This document shows, piece by piece, positions 1-5,997 of a DNA stretch of 5,998 nt (position 1 is the stretch's first letter; every line of letters starts with the position of its first letter). A model generated the notes under the pieces. That model was not told where the DNA came from. It did not search any database and was given only the letters and a program-made list of their open reading frames with translations. The translations under genes and the position numbers were made by a program. The stretch spans positions 1 through 5,998 of the forward strand of contig JAISDL010000202.1 of NCBI GenBank assembly GCA_031264825.1. The letters are read 5' to 3'. The DNA comes from Accumulibacter sp. (GTDB taxonomy: Bacteria; Pseudomonadota; Gammaproteobacteria; Burkholderiales; Rhodocyclaceae).

Positions 1-129
1 CGCGGGATCATCGTTCGTCACTTCGACAAGCCGCGGATCGGAGAGTATTTGCGCATCACGGTCGGGACCGACGCCGAGTGCTCGATGCTCGTCGACGCCT
101 TGGGCCAGATTTTTTCAGAACCGGAATAG
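1..129 (+). CDS. hisC: Histidinol-phosphate aminotransferase, C-terminal end (partial)
   Basis: The reading frame is open from base 1 and ends at TAG 127-129, giving the last 42 residues of a protein that starts outside the window. The tail reads RGIIVRHFDKPRIGEYLRIT then VGTDAE. This is the hallmark C-terminus of HisC: a G-[IV]-[IL]-V-R-x-F block followed by the LRI[ST]VGT block, whose Arg contributes to substrate binding in the family. HisC is a cytoplasmic PLP enzyme that transfers an amino group between glutamate and imidazole-acetol phosphate in histidine biosynthesis. Other class-I/II aminotransferases share parts of this block, but the VRxFxxPRIxxxLRITVGT combination is typical of HisC. 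It converges on the next gene with a 25-bp gap, in which I see no hairpin terminator. Whether it sits in a his operon cannot be judged from here. Confidence 0.88.
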   Translation, partial: RGIIVRHFDKPRIGEYLRITVGTDAECSMLVDALGQIFSEPE

Positions 130-154
130 CGGGTACGGACGGCGGACGGGGCTG

Positions 155-1180
155 TCAGCGAACCATCCCTGTAGAAGGAAAGGCGGGGATCGGCCCTCGC
201 GCGGCGAGGTCGGTCGACTCGCTGATCTTGCGCCAGCGCTCGGCAGCCGCGCTCCGCGCGGCTTCGACCTGAGCGTAGCTGGATACGCCGTCGCTCCCGA
301 TGAAGAGGTGTATGGGCGGGTCGTCGTGTTCTGCCAGACGCAGGATGACTTCGGCGATCCTCACCGGGTCGCCCAGCGAACCGTCCACCAGTTGTGCCAG
401 GATGTCCCGCATGGGGCGGACGCCCGCCGCGTAGTCGGGCAGCAGTTCCGGGGCCTGACTCAACGCGGTTCTGGCCCAATCGGTCCGCATCGACCCCGGC
501 TCGACCGCGGTGACTTTTACGCCGAACGGCGCGGCTTCCTGAGCCAGCACCTCACTGAAACCGCTGACGGCCCACTTCGCCGACTGGTACGCGGCGAGAC
601 CCGGCGAACCGATGCGCCCGCCGACGGAAGAGATATTGATGATGCGACCTGCGCGCTGGGCGCGCAGGAGCGGGAGCGCCGCGCGGGTGAAATGCACAAC
701 GCCGTAGAAGCAAGTGTCGATCTGGTACTCGAAATCGTCGTCCGGCGTTTGCTCGAACGGGGCGAAATGGGCGAAGCCGGCGTTGTTGACCAGTACATCG
801 AGCCGACCGAAGCCGTTGATCGCCGCCTGTACGGCGGCTTTGGCCTTGCCGGCATCGGCAACGTCCAGCACGGCGGCGCGGAAGCGGTCGCTGCCGTAGC
901 GATCTTCGAGCGCGGCGACGTGATCCAGCTTGCGAACCGTGACCAGCAGGCGATCCCCCACAGCCAGGACCGCTTCGGCAATCGCGCAACCCAGCCCGCA
1001 ACCGGCGCCGGTCACGAGCCAGACCTTTGGCGCGGTGTTCCCGGAAGGCTCCGAAACGCCGGTGCCTGCGCGCGCCGCCAGCGGCGCAACGGCAAGAGCC
1101 GCCCCGGCCTTGAGCAATTCGCGGCGTCGCCGGGAAGGGACGGCGTGCCCTCCACCGGGTTTATCGTGTTCATTGGACAT
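155..1180 (-). CDS. SDR family NAD(P)-dependent oxidoreductase with Tat signal peptide
   Basis: Predicted classical short-chain dehydrogenase of 341 aa; substrate unknown. I chose ATG at 1180 over an upstream in-frame ATG at 1231 because AAGAGGA (1188-1194) lies 7 nt before it and the N-terminus then forms a clean export signal. Residues 16-24 read SRRRRELLK, a twin-arginine motif. A hydrophobic stretch at 25-36 ends in ARA (36-38), a possible cleavage site. The Rossmann fold follows: TGAGCGLG cofactor motif at 57-64, acidic D105 of the DV adenine-ring site, NNAG at 131-134, catalytic S184, Y197 and K201 (YxxxK), and PG at 227-228. R82 at the end of the second strand suggests NADP(H) preference (inference). 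The tetrad Asn position appears to be Cys156 (TCFYG, where many relatives have TNxFG). Without the signal the domain has the usual SDR length of about 290-300 aa. It is divergent from the TetR gene, which may repress it. Confidence 0.9.
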   Translation of the reverse strand: MSNEHDKPGGGHAVPSRRRRELLKAGAALAVAPLAARAGTGVSEPSGNTAPKVWLVTGAGCGLGCAIAEAVLAVGDRLLVTVRKLDHVAALEDRYGSDRFRAAVLDVADAGKAKAAVQAAINGFGRLDVLVNNAGFAHFAPFEQTPDDDFEYQIDTCFYGVVHFTRAALPLLRAQRAGRIINISSVGGRIGSPGLAAYQSAKWAVSGFSEVLAQEAAPFGVKVTAVEPGSMRTDWARTALSQAPELLPDYAAGVRPMRDILAQLVDGSLGDPVRIAEVILRLAEHDDPPIHLFIGSDGVSSYAQVEAARSAAAERWRKISESTDLAARGPIPAFPSTGMVR

Positions 1181-1187
1181 CGTGAAA

Positions 1188-1194
1188 TCCTCTT
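1188..1194 (-). promoter_or_regulatory. Ribosome binding site of the Tat-type SDR
   Basis: On the minus strand AAGAGGA stands 7 nt upstream of ATG 1180-1178. This decides the start: the longer in-frame ATG at 1231 would add 17 Arg/Lys-rich residues ahead of the twin-arginine signal, and no comparable Shine-Dalgarno sequence was noted for it. Confidence 0.7.
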
Positions 1195-1265
1195 GTACTT
1201 TTTCAGGATGGCGGCGACGATGTTTGCGCATGTTTGCACGGTATGCGTCGTCGGCTCGATAAAAA

Positions 1266-1279
1266 TAACCAGTTGGTTA
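1266..1279. promoter_or_regulatory. Candidate TetR-family operator palindrome
   Basis: TAACCAGTTGGTTA is an inverted repeat with perfect 6-bp arms (TAACCA/TGGTTA) around a 2-bp centre. It lies in an AT-rich patch (about 1258-1290) within otherwise GC-rich DNA. TetR dimers typically bind short AT-leaning palindromes between divergent promoters, so this is the best operator candidate for the regulator starting at 1538. It lies 85 bp upstream of the SDR start and about 260 bp upstream of the TetR start, which favours direct control of the SDR promoter. No well-matched -35/-10 pair could be assigned around it. That this TetR binds here is inference. Confidence 0.5.
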
Positions 1280-1429
1280 GTTTATTTTTGGCGGGGCGTT
1301 TTGTCAAACGTCCACCCGGTTTTTTCGGGATTCGATTCGAGCGATTCCCTTGCGTTCGTACTTGACGAAGCGCTTTGCGTACGGCGCCGGGGTGCTGCGA
1401 CGCCGATGGCGAGAGCACTCGGTCGGGCT

Positions 1430-1435
1430 TATAAT
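1430..1435 (+). promoter_or_regulatory. Possible -10 box of the TetR-SDR transcript
   Basis: A perfect TATAAT lies about 100 bp upstream of the TetR start codon. The hexamer 17 bp further upstream (TGGCGA, 1407-1412) matches the sigma-70 -35 consensus at only three positions, and there is no TG extension. The promoter is therefore plausible but weak, or dependent on another factor. If used, it gives a leader of roughly 95 nt. Confidence 0.35.
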
Positions 1436-1537
1436 CGAAGACGCCGCCGTTTCATTCCTTTTCCAGTTCATTTCTGCCGCGTTGGCGGGATGGAAGGGGT
1501 ATGAAATCGCCCCTACCCAAGGAAGCGCCCATCCGCG

Positions 1538-2083
1538 ATGAAAAAATCCGATAGAACCAAGCAGCGCCTGCTCGAAGCCGCGACGGCGGAATTCGCCGCC
1601 TACGGCTTTGCCGGTGCCCGGGTTGATCGCATCGCGCAGGCTGCCGACGCGAACAAGCAGGCGATCTACGCCTATTTCGAGAGCAAGGAGAGCCTGTTCG
1701 AGGCGGTATACGACGAAATGGTGACCCGCTTGATCGCCGCCGTACAGATGGACGCGGGCAATCTGCCGGGCTACGCCGCCAGCCTCGCCGATTACTACGC
1801 GGGGCACCCCGAAGTGCTGCGCATCGCTTCGTGGTACGAGTTGGAAAAAGCCGGGCAGTCGCCCAGGCCCGCCGCCTCCGAGCGCGCCACTCAAAGCAAG
1901 ATCGCGGGAATCGCGGCGGCGCAGAAAGCGGGCACGATCACCGACCGTTTTCGCCCCGAACACCTGCTGGAGTTGATTCTGGGCATGACCCGATCCAGCG
2001 TGTACGAATCGGCGGCGCCGGCAAAGGCCAGCGCCTCGCGCAAGGCGCTGGTCGAAGCCATCGAACGGCTCGTGCGGCCCTGA
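1538..2083 (+). CDS. TetR/AcrR family transcriptional regulator
   Basis: A 181-aa protein, a typical though slightly short TetR length. The N-terminal DNA-binding domain spans about residues 7-55. Helix 1 contains TKQRLLEAATAEFAAYGF (7-24). The helix-turn-helix includes RIAQAADANKQAIYAYF (31-47), with recognition helix about 39-46, followed by the conserved ESKESLFEAV. The remainder is the variable ligand-binding and dimerisation domain, and its ligand cannot be read from sequence. AAGGAAG (1519-1525) is the likely Shine-Dalgarno, 12 nt before ATG, which is a rather long spacing. The gene is divergent from one SDR and 17 bp upstream of another. By the usual logic of such clusters it is a local repressor released by a substrate of the oxidoreductases, probably acting at 1266-1279 (inference). 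Confidence 0.93.
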   Translation: MKKSDRTKQRLLEAATAEFAAYGFAGARVDRIAQAADANKQAIYAYFESKESLFEAVYDEMVTRLIAAVQMDAGNLPGYAASLADYYAGHPEVLRIASWYELEKAGQSPRPAASERATQSKIAGIAAAQKAGTITDRFRPEHLLELILGMTRSSVYESAAPAKASASRKALVEAIERLVRP

Positions 2084-2100
2084 TTTTGGCGAACCGGAAA

Positions 2101-3309
2101 ATGACCTTCCCAAAACTCGCCGCGACTCTCTGCCTTTCCTTGGTATTTCTTTACGGGATATTTGCCGCCGGTTTCCAGTACGGCTTGCATGACCCGTCGG
2201 CCGGTGCGCCGCTGTACGACGGCCCGATCATCTCCGACGCCAGGCAAAAGCCGCTTCGATCACGGTTCAATCATGAAACCACGGCCGCCGAACTTGTCGA
2301 GGGACTGGATTTACGGGGGAAGGTCATCGTCGTCACCGGCGGACACAGCGGCACGGGGCTGGAAGCGGTAAAGGCTTTGACTTCCGCGGGAGCGACCGTG
2401 ATCGCGTTGGCGCGCGATGTGAAACGCGCCGAGGAAAACCTGCGAAGAATCGCGCACGTGGAAATCGAAGCCGTCGATCTGCTCCAGCCGGAATCCATCG
2501 ACGCTTTCGCGAAAAAGTTTCTCGCGCAGGGCCGCCCCCTGCACATTTTGATCAACAGCGCAGCCATCATGGGCATTCCGCTGGAAAGGGATCGCCGTGG
2601 ATACGAGCGCCAGTTCGCAACCAACGTACTCGGCCATTTCGCTTTGACCGCCAGACTTCTTCCCGCGCTGAAACGGGCGAATGGCGCGCGTATCGTGAAT
2701 CTTTCCTCGCGCGGACATCGCGTGAGCGGCGTGCTTTTTGACGATATCCATTTCAAGCATACTGAATATTCCGGGATGCGCGCCTACGCGCAGTCGAAAG
2801 CCGCTCTGGTTCTCCTCACGGTCAAACTCGACGCGCTGTTGCGAGAACACAAGATCCGGGCCTACGCCGTGCATCCCGGCCCCGTGCCCTCGAGTGATTT
2901 GTTCGCGGCGGGGCGCGTCGGTTCCGATTCCCGCGCCAAGGTGTGGCTTGCGAGATTGCACGCCAGACTCGCGCGCGTCCTCCATGTCACCGAAGCGCTG
3001 AATATCGTTCGCCGACCAAAAAATGTCGGCGACCTGTACAAGACCGTGCAACAGGGCGCGGCGACGACCGTATGGGCTGCCACAAGCGAAGACCTGGAAG
3101 GGTTCGGCGGCGTCTATCTGGAAGACTGCAACATCGCCGTCGTCGTCCCGAACGGCAGCACGGCGCCTTTCGGCGTCCGACCGTGGGCGTTCGATGAAGC
3201 GGCGGCGGAACGCCTCTGGAGGTTTTGCGAAGAGATGACGGGCATTCGTTTTGCGGCGCTTGCGCAAAGTAGCGAAGCGCCAAAGGTAATTCAGTCCAGC
3301 GAAAAATGA
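2101..3309 (+). CDS. Membrane-anchored SDR, retinol dehydrogenase/WWOX-like
   Basis: A 402-aa short-chain dehydrogenase, longer than the roughly 300-330 aa usual for this type. Residues 6-25 are strongly hydrophobic (LAATLCLSLVFLYGIFAAGF) after a single Lys, giving a signal anchor or signal peptide. The next 40 residues form a linker before the Rossmann fold. Visible SDR elements are TGGHSGTG at 79-86, D126 of the adenine site, NSAA at 152-155 in place of NNAG, N175 (NVLG), SS 202-203, Y229xxxK233 and HPG at 258-260. The C-terminus has the GAATTVWAATS and GGVYLEDCNIA blocks and the FGVRPWA motif, known in bacterial relatives of retinol dehydrogenase/WWOX SDRs. ATG 2101 has only GGAAA directly before it; an in-frame TTG at 2086 is an alternative start. 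It is 17 bp behind the TetR gene, so an operon is likely. The physiological substrate is unknown. Confidence 0.9.
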   Translation: MTFPKLAATLCLSLVFLYGIFAAGFQYGLHDPSAGAPLYDGPIISDARQKPLRSRFNHETTAAELVEGLDLRGKVIVVTGGHSGTGLEAVKALTSAGATVIALARDVKRAEENLRRIAHVEIEAVDLLQPESIDAFAKKFLAQGRPLHILINSAAIMGIPLERDRRGYERQFATNVLGHFALTARLLPALKRANGARIVNLSSRGHRVSGVLFDDIHFKHTEYSGMRAYAQSKAALVLLTVKLDALLREHKIRAYAVHPGPVPSSDLFAAGRVGSDSRAKVWLARLHARLARVLHVTEALNIVRRPKNVGDLYKTVQQGAATTVWAATSEDLEGFGGVYLEDCNIAVVVPNGSTAPFGVRPWAFDEAAAERLWRFCEEMTGIRFAALAQSSEAPKVIQSSEK

Positions 3310-3323
3310 AACGTAAAACTGAA

Positions 3324-3357
3324 GCGTACGATATTCTCTGATGAAAATATCGTACGC
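3324..3357. repeat. Perfect inverted repeat / hairpin after the SDR gene
   Basis: The arms GCGTACGATATT (3324-3335) and AATATCGTACGC (3346-3357) are exact reverse complements, 12 bp each, around a 10-nt loop. The hairpin begins 15 nt after the SDR stop. No T-tract follows on the + strand, so it is not a textbook intrinsic terminator; on the - strand the 3' flank is only moderately T-rich. It could act as an mRNA 3' stabiliser or terminator, a dimeric-protein operator upstream of the RhuM gene, or a boundary mark of the RhuM insertion. Its role is undetermined. Confidence 0.8.
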
Positions 3358-3404
3358 GCCATTGATTGGAGTATTGATCTTTTTGGGCGGGATATGTATC
3401 CAAA

Positions 3405-4427
3405 ATGAGCAAATCAGACAACAACATTATCCTGTACCAGGATGAAAACGGCATTACAAGAGTGTCCGTGCGTTTTTCAGATGAGGATTTGTGGCTGGCC
3501 GAGTTACAAATTGCCGAAATCTACGATACCTCGCGCCAAAACATAAATCAGCACATCGCCAACATCTATAAGGACGGCGAACTTGCTGAAAATTTAACTT
3601 GCAAGAAATTCTTGCGAGTTCAAACCGAAGGAAAACGGCAGGTCGAGCGTAACGTAGATCATTACAACCTCGACATGATCATCGCCATTGGTTATCGCGT
3701 CCAATCGCAGGTGGCCACGCGCTTTCGACGCTGGGCAACGCAGCGTCTGCACGAATATATCCAAAAAGGATTCGCCCTGGATGATGAGCGCTTGAAGCAG
3801 GGCGGCAACCGCTATTTCCGCGAGCTGCTTCAGCGTATCCGCGATATTCGTTCTTCGGAACGCAATTTTTATCAGAAGGTCACGGATATTTACGCAACTG
3901 CCATTGACTACGACCCGCGCTCGGACATGACCAAGAAGTTCTTTGCCACGGTTCAGAATAAATTGCACTTTGCGGTGCATTCCCATACGGCGTCGGAACT
4001 CATTCATGGTCGCGTAGACAGCGACAAGCCGCTGGTCGGCATGACAAGTTTCAGGGAGAATTACATCACCAAAGACGATGTAAAGATCGCCAAGAATTAT
4101 TTGTCGGAACAGGAATTGTCGCAACTGAATCTCTTGGTGTCCGCGTTTTTGGATCTTGCCGAATTCCAGGCCGTGCAGGAGCAGCCGATGTCCATGTCGG
4201 ATTGGATTGCCTCGCTGGATCATCAGATACTTGGTGTGCGCCGCGAAATTTTGAAAGGTTCGGGGCGAATTTCCCACCGGCAAGCCATCGAAAAAGCCGA
4301 GAAGGAATTTGAAATATATCGAGAACGGGAAATGAAACAGATTGAAAGCGACTTCGACCGCGCGGTCAAAGCACTTGCGCGATTGAATCCGCTAACCGCG
4401 AAGGACGCCGACAATGCAAAAGATTAA
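3405..4427 (+). CDS. rhuM: RhuM family protein (virulence protein RhuM-like)
   Basis: A 340-aa protein matching the RhuM family, named after a gene of Salmonella pathogenicity island 3. The molecular function is not established. Family signatures in order: an N-terminal ILYQDENG...VRFSDEDLWL block (9-31), a helix-turn-helix-like segment IAEIYDTSRQNINQHIANIY (36-55), and YNLDMIIAIGYRV (87-99). Then come RFRRWATQRLHEYIQKGF (106-123), the IRDIRSSERNFYQKVTDIYA core (145-164), and DYDP (168-171). FATVQNKLHFAVHSHTASEL (180-199) has conserved H188, H192, H194 and E198. IAKNYLSEQEL follows, with a charged helical tail. Length is normal. ATG 3405 lacks a good Shine-Dalgarno. The gene is visibly AT-richer than both neighbours, and the family is typically accessory and found on islands, so horizontal acquisition is likely. 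Its stop overlaps the convergent efflux gene by 4 bp. Confidence 0.9.
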   Translation: MSKSDNNIILYQDENGITRVSVRFSDEDLWLAELQIAEIYDTSRQNINQHIANIYKDGELAENLTCKKFLRVQTEGKRQVERNVDHYNLDMIIAIGYRVQSQVATRFRRWATQRLHEYIQKGFALDDERLKQGGNRYFRELLQRIRDIRSSERNFYQKVTDIYATAIDYDPRSDMTKKFFATVQNKLHFAVHSHTASELIHGRVDSDKPLVGMTSFRENYITKDDVKIAKNYLSEQELSQLNLLVSAFLDLAEFQAVQEQPMSMSDWIASLDHQILGVRREILKGSGRISHRQAIEKAEKEFEIYREREMKQIESDFDRAVKALARLNPLTAKDADNAKD

Positions 4428-5956
4428 CGAAGGCGCGCCGTATCGGCACCCAGCGGCGTGTTTCCGACGACCTTGTTGATCGTCACGTAGCGTGACCCCA
4501 GGCGTCCTTCGCCGTTGATCCGCTCGCGCCGCGCCTGCAAATAGCCGCGCTGCGCGTCGAGCACCGCGATGAAATCGGTGACGCCGCCGTCGTAGCGCGC
4601 GAGCGCAAGCTGCCAGATGTCTTGGGCGCTCCGCTCGCGCTCCTCCAGTTCCCGCAACTGTTGCCGCTCGGCGGAGTAGGCGCTCAGCGCGTCGTCGATC
4701 TCCTGCCACGCCTTCAGCACGGTCTGCTGGTAGTTTATCGCCGCTTCCTGCTGTTGCAGTTCGCGCAGTTGCACCACGCTCTTGCGGCGGCCGTGGTCGA
4801 ACAGCGGCAGCGCGAGGCTGGGGCCGACCGACCAGGCGCGGCTCCCCCAGTCGGAAAATTCGCCGCTCAAATAAGACTCGTAGCCGAATCTCGCGCCGAG
4901 GCGGATGCTCGGATACAGATCGGCCTGCGCGACGCCGATGCGCGCGGTCGCGCTGTGCAGCCGCGCTTCGGCGGCGCGGATGTCGGGGCGCCGCAAGGCC
5001 GCTTCCGACGGCAGACCGAGGGCGAGGTCGGGCGGCATGAATTCGACCTCCACGGCTTGCGGTGCAAGCTCGTCGCGCAAGGCGCCGGGGCGTTCGCCGA
5101 GCAAGAGCGCGATCTGGTTGGCGTTGACGCCTTCCTGCGCCAAGAGACCCGGCAACTGCGCCTTCATCGCAGCGAGTTCGGCGCGCCGGCGTTCCAGGTC
5201 CAGGTGGTCGAGCACGCCGCCCCGGACGCGCGCGCGGGTGAGTTCGAGGCGTTCTTCCAATGCGGCGACCTCCTCGCGCATCACCTGGATCAGGCGCTGC
5301 GTCGTGCGCAACTCCAGATAATTGCGTACGACGTCGCTGGCAAGGCTCAAGCCTGCCAGCTCGAAGAGCGCGGCGTGTTGCGCCGCGTCGGCGTCGGCGG
5401 CTTCGACCGACCGGCGCACGCGGCCCCAGAGGTCGAGTTCCCACGAAGCGTCGAATCCGGCCTGGTAGAGCGTGAAAGGTTCGCTCAAGAGTTGCGCGGC
5501 GTTCGGCGTCGACGCGGCGGAGGCGCCGCCGAGCGCGTTGAACACGCGCGTCGCGGCGCCCCATTCGCTCTGGCGCTGGCGCGTGGCGCCGCCGGTGAGA
5601 TCGATTTGCGGCGCGCGCTGCGCCGCGACACCGGCGCGTTGCGCGCGCGCTTGCGCGAAACGCAGCGCGGCGGTTTGAAGGTCCGGGCTGGCGTCGAACG
5701 CCCGCTGAAGCAGCCGGTCGAGCACCGAGTCGCCGAAGGCTTGCCACCACCGCGCCGGAAGCGTTTCACCGGTGTCGACGCGCGTGCGCAGCGATTCGTC
5801 GCCGCTGCGCCAGCTCGTCCAGTCTTCGGGGGACGCCGGCGTCGGTTTGACGAAATCGGGGCCGGCGGCGCAAGCGGCAAGCGCGATCACGAGCAGGAAC
5901 GAAGCCGGAGGTGGCGGACGATGCGGACGGTACGGAAGAAAATGAAAGTCGGACAC
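4424..5956 (-). CDS. NodT family outer-membrane efflux lipoprotein (RND-type outer-membrane factor)
   Basis: A protein of 510 aa from GTG 5956, within the normal family range. It is the outer-membrane channel of a tripartite efflux pump, forming a trimeric beta-barrel and periplasmic alpha-barrel that exports small molecules delivered by an inner-membrane pump and an adaptor. The signal peptide ends in the lipobox LAAC (acylated Cys29), followed by AGPDF...P, typical of NodT proteins. The two OEP repeats show WWQAFGD...L (70-79), GFDASWELDLWGRVRR (167-182), LPSEAALRRPDIRAAEARL (about 315-333) and ARYDGGVTDFIAVLDAQRGYL near the C-terminus, with long Ala/Glu/Arg-rich helices between. The frame has no stop up to the window edge, so a start before 5956 cannot be excluded, but the GTG gives a sensible signal peptide. 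The adaptor and pump genes are presumably upstream, outside the window. Substrate unknown. Confidence 0.92.
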   Translation of the reverse strand: MSDFHFLPYRPHRPPPPASFLLVIALAACAAGPDFVKPTPASPEDWTSWRSGDESLRTRVDTGETLPARWWQAFGDSVLDRLLQRAFDASPDLQTAALRFAQARAQRAGVAAQRAPQIDLTGGATRQRQSEWGAATRVFNALGGASAASTPNAAQLLSEPFTLYQAGFDASWELDLWGRVRRSVEAADADAAQHAALFELAGLSLASDVVRNYLELRTTQRLIQVMREEVAALEERLELTRARVRGGVLDHLDLERRRAELAAMKAQLPGLLAQEGVNANQIALLLGERPGALRDELAPQAVEVEFMPPDLALGLPSEAALRRPDIRAAEARLHSATARIGVAQADLYPSIRLGARFGYESYLSGEFSDWGSRAWSVGPSLALPLFDHGRRKSVVQLRELQQQEAAINYQQTVLKAWQEIDDALSAYSAERQQLRELEERERSAQDIWQLALARYDGGVTDFIAVLDAQRGYLQARRERINGEGRLGSRYVTINKVVGNTPLGADTARLR

Positions 5957-5973
5957 GGTCGAACCCCGGACTT

Positions 5974-5997
5974 TTACGAAAGACGATTGCGGAAGAG
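5974..5997 (-). CDS. Possible 3' end of an upstream gene (partial)
   Basis: On the minus strand the frame LFRNRLS ends at TAA (5976-5974), 17 nt before the GTG of the outer-membrane factor. In efflux operons the outer-membrane factor usually follows the pump or adaptor gene closely, so these could be the last codons of such a gene. Seven codons are far too few to identify it, and the other two frames are open here as well. Confidence 0.2.
   Translation of the reverse strand, partial: LFRNRLS

Larger units (their letters stand above)
1181..1537. other. Divergent intergenic region between SDR and TetR genes
   Basis: This 357-bp region carries no protein-coding gene I can support. From left to right it holds the SDR leader with its ribosome binding site, a 10-bp-period tandem repeat of ATGTTTGC (1220-1239), and an AT-rich patch with a palindrome (1266-1279). 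It also holds a small GC-capped hairpin (1294-1313, stem GGGCGTTT/AAACGTCC with one G-T pair), a TATAAT box (1430-1435), and a leader with a 17-codon micro-ORF starting at 1501. Several longer open frames cross it, but they run into neighbouring genes out of frame and look like GC-rich artefacts. Confidence 0.6.

Noticed and set aside
130..154. Bidirectional terminator between hisC and the convergent SDR
   Set aside because: The 25 bp contain no hairpin with a T-tract on either strand.
1312..1330. CCCG-GTTTTTT-CGGG as a terminator
   Set aside because: The stem is only 4 bp and the T run is in the loop rather than after the stem; no gene ends nearby.
308..1504. 398-codon open frame on the + strand opposite the Tat-type SDR
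   Set aside because: It lies antisense to a gene with a full SDR motif set, shows no recognisable domain and has the Arg/Gly-rich composition of a GC-rich shadow frame.
1831..2100. 90-residue N-terminal extension of the second SDR from an upstream in-frame ATG
   Set aside because: It would overlap the TetR gene out of frame by about 250 bp and encodes Arg/Gly-rich sequence; ATG 2101 gives a sensible hydrophobic anchor instead.
1304..2113. 269-codon minus-strand frame opposite the TetR gene
   Set aside because: Antisense to a clear TetR protein, with no family signature; a shadow of GC-rich codon usage.
3360..3404. Sigma-70 promoter for the RhuM gene among the TTGATT/TTGATC and TATGTA hexamers
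   Set aside because: No pair combines acceptable matches with 16-18 bp spacing; the AT-rich DNA gives partial matches by chance.
4392..5750. 452-codon minus-strand frame inside the efflux gene
   Set aside because: Extreme Arg/Ala bias, low complexity and no motifs; the overlapping frame encodes a complete NodT-type protein with a lipobox.
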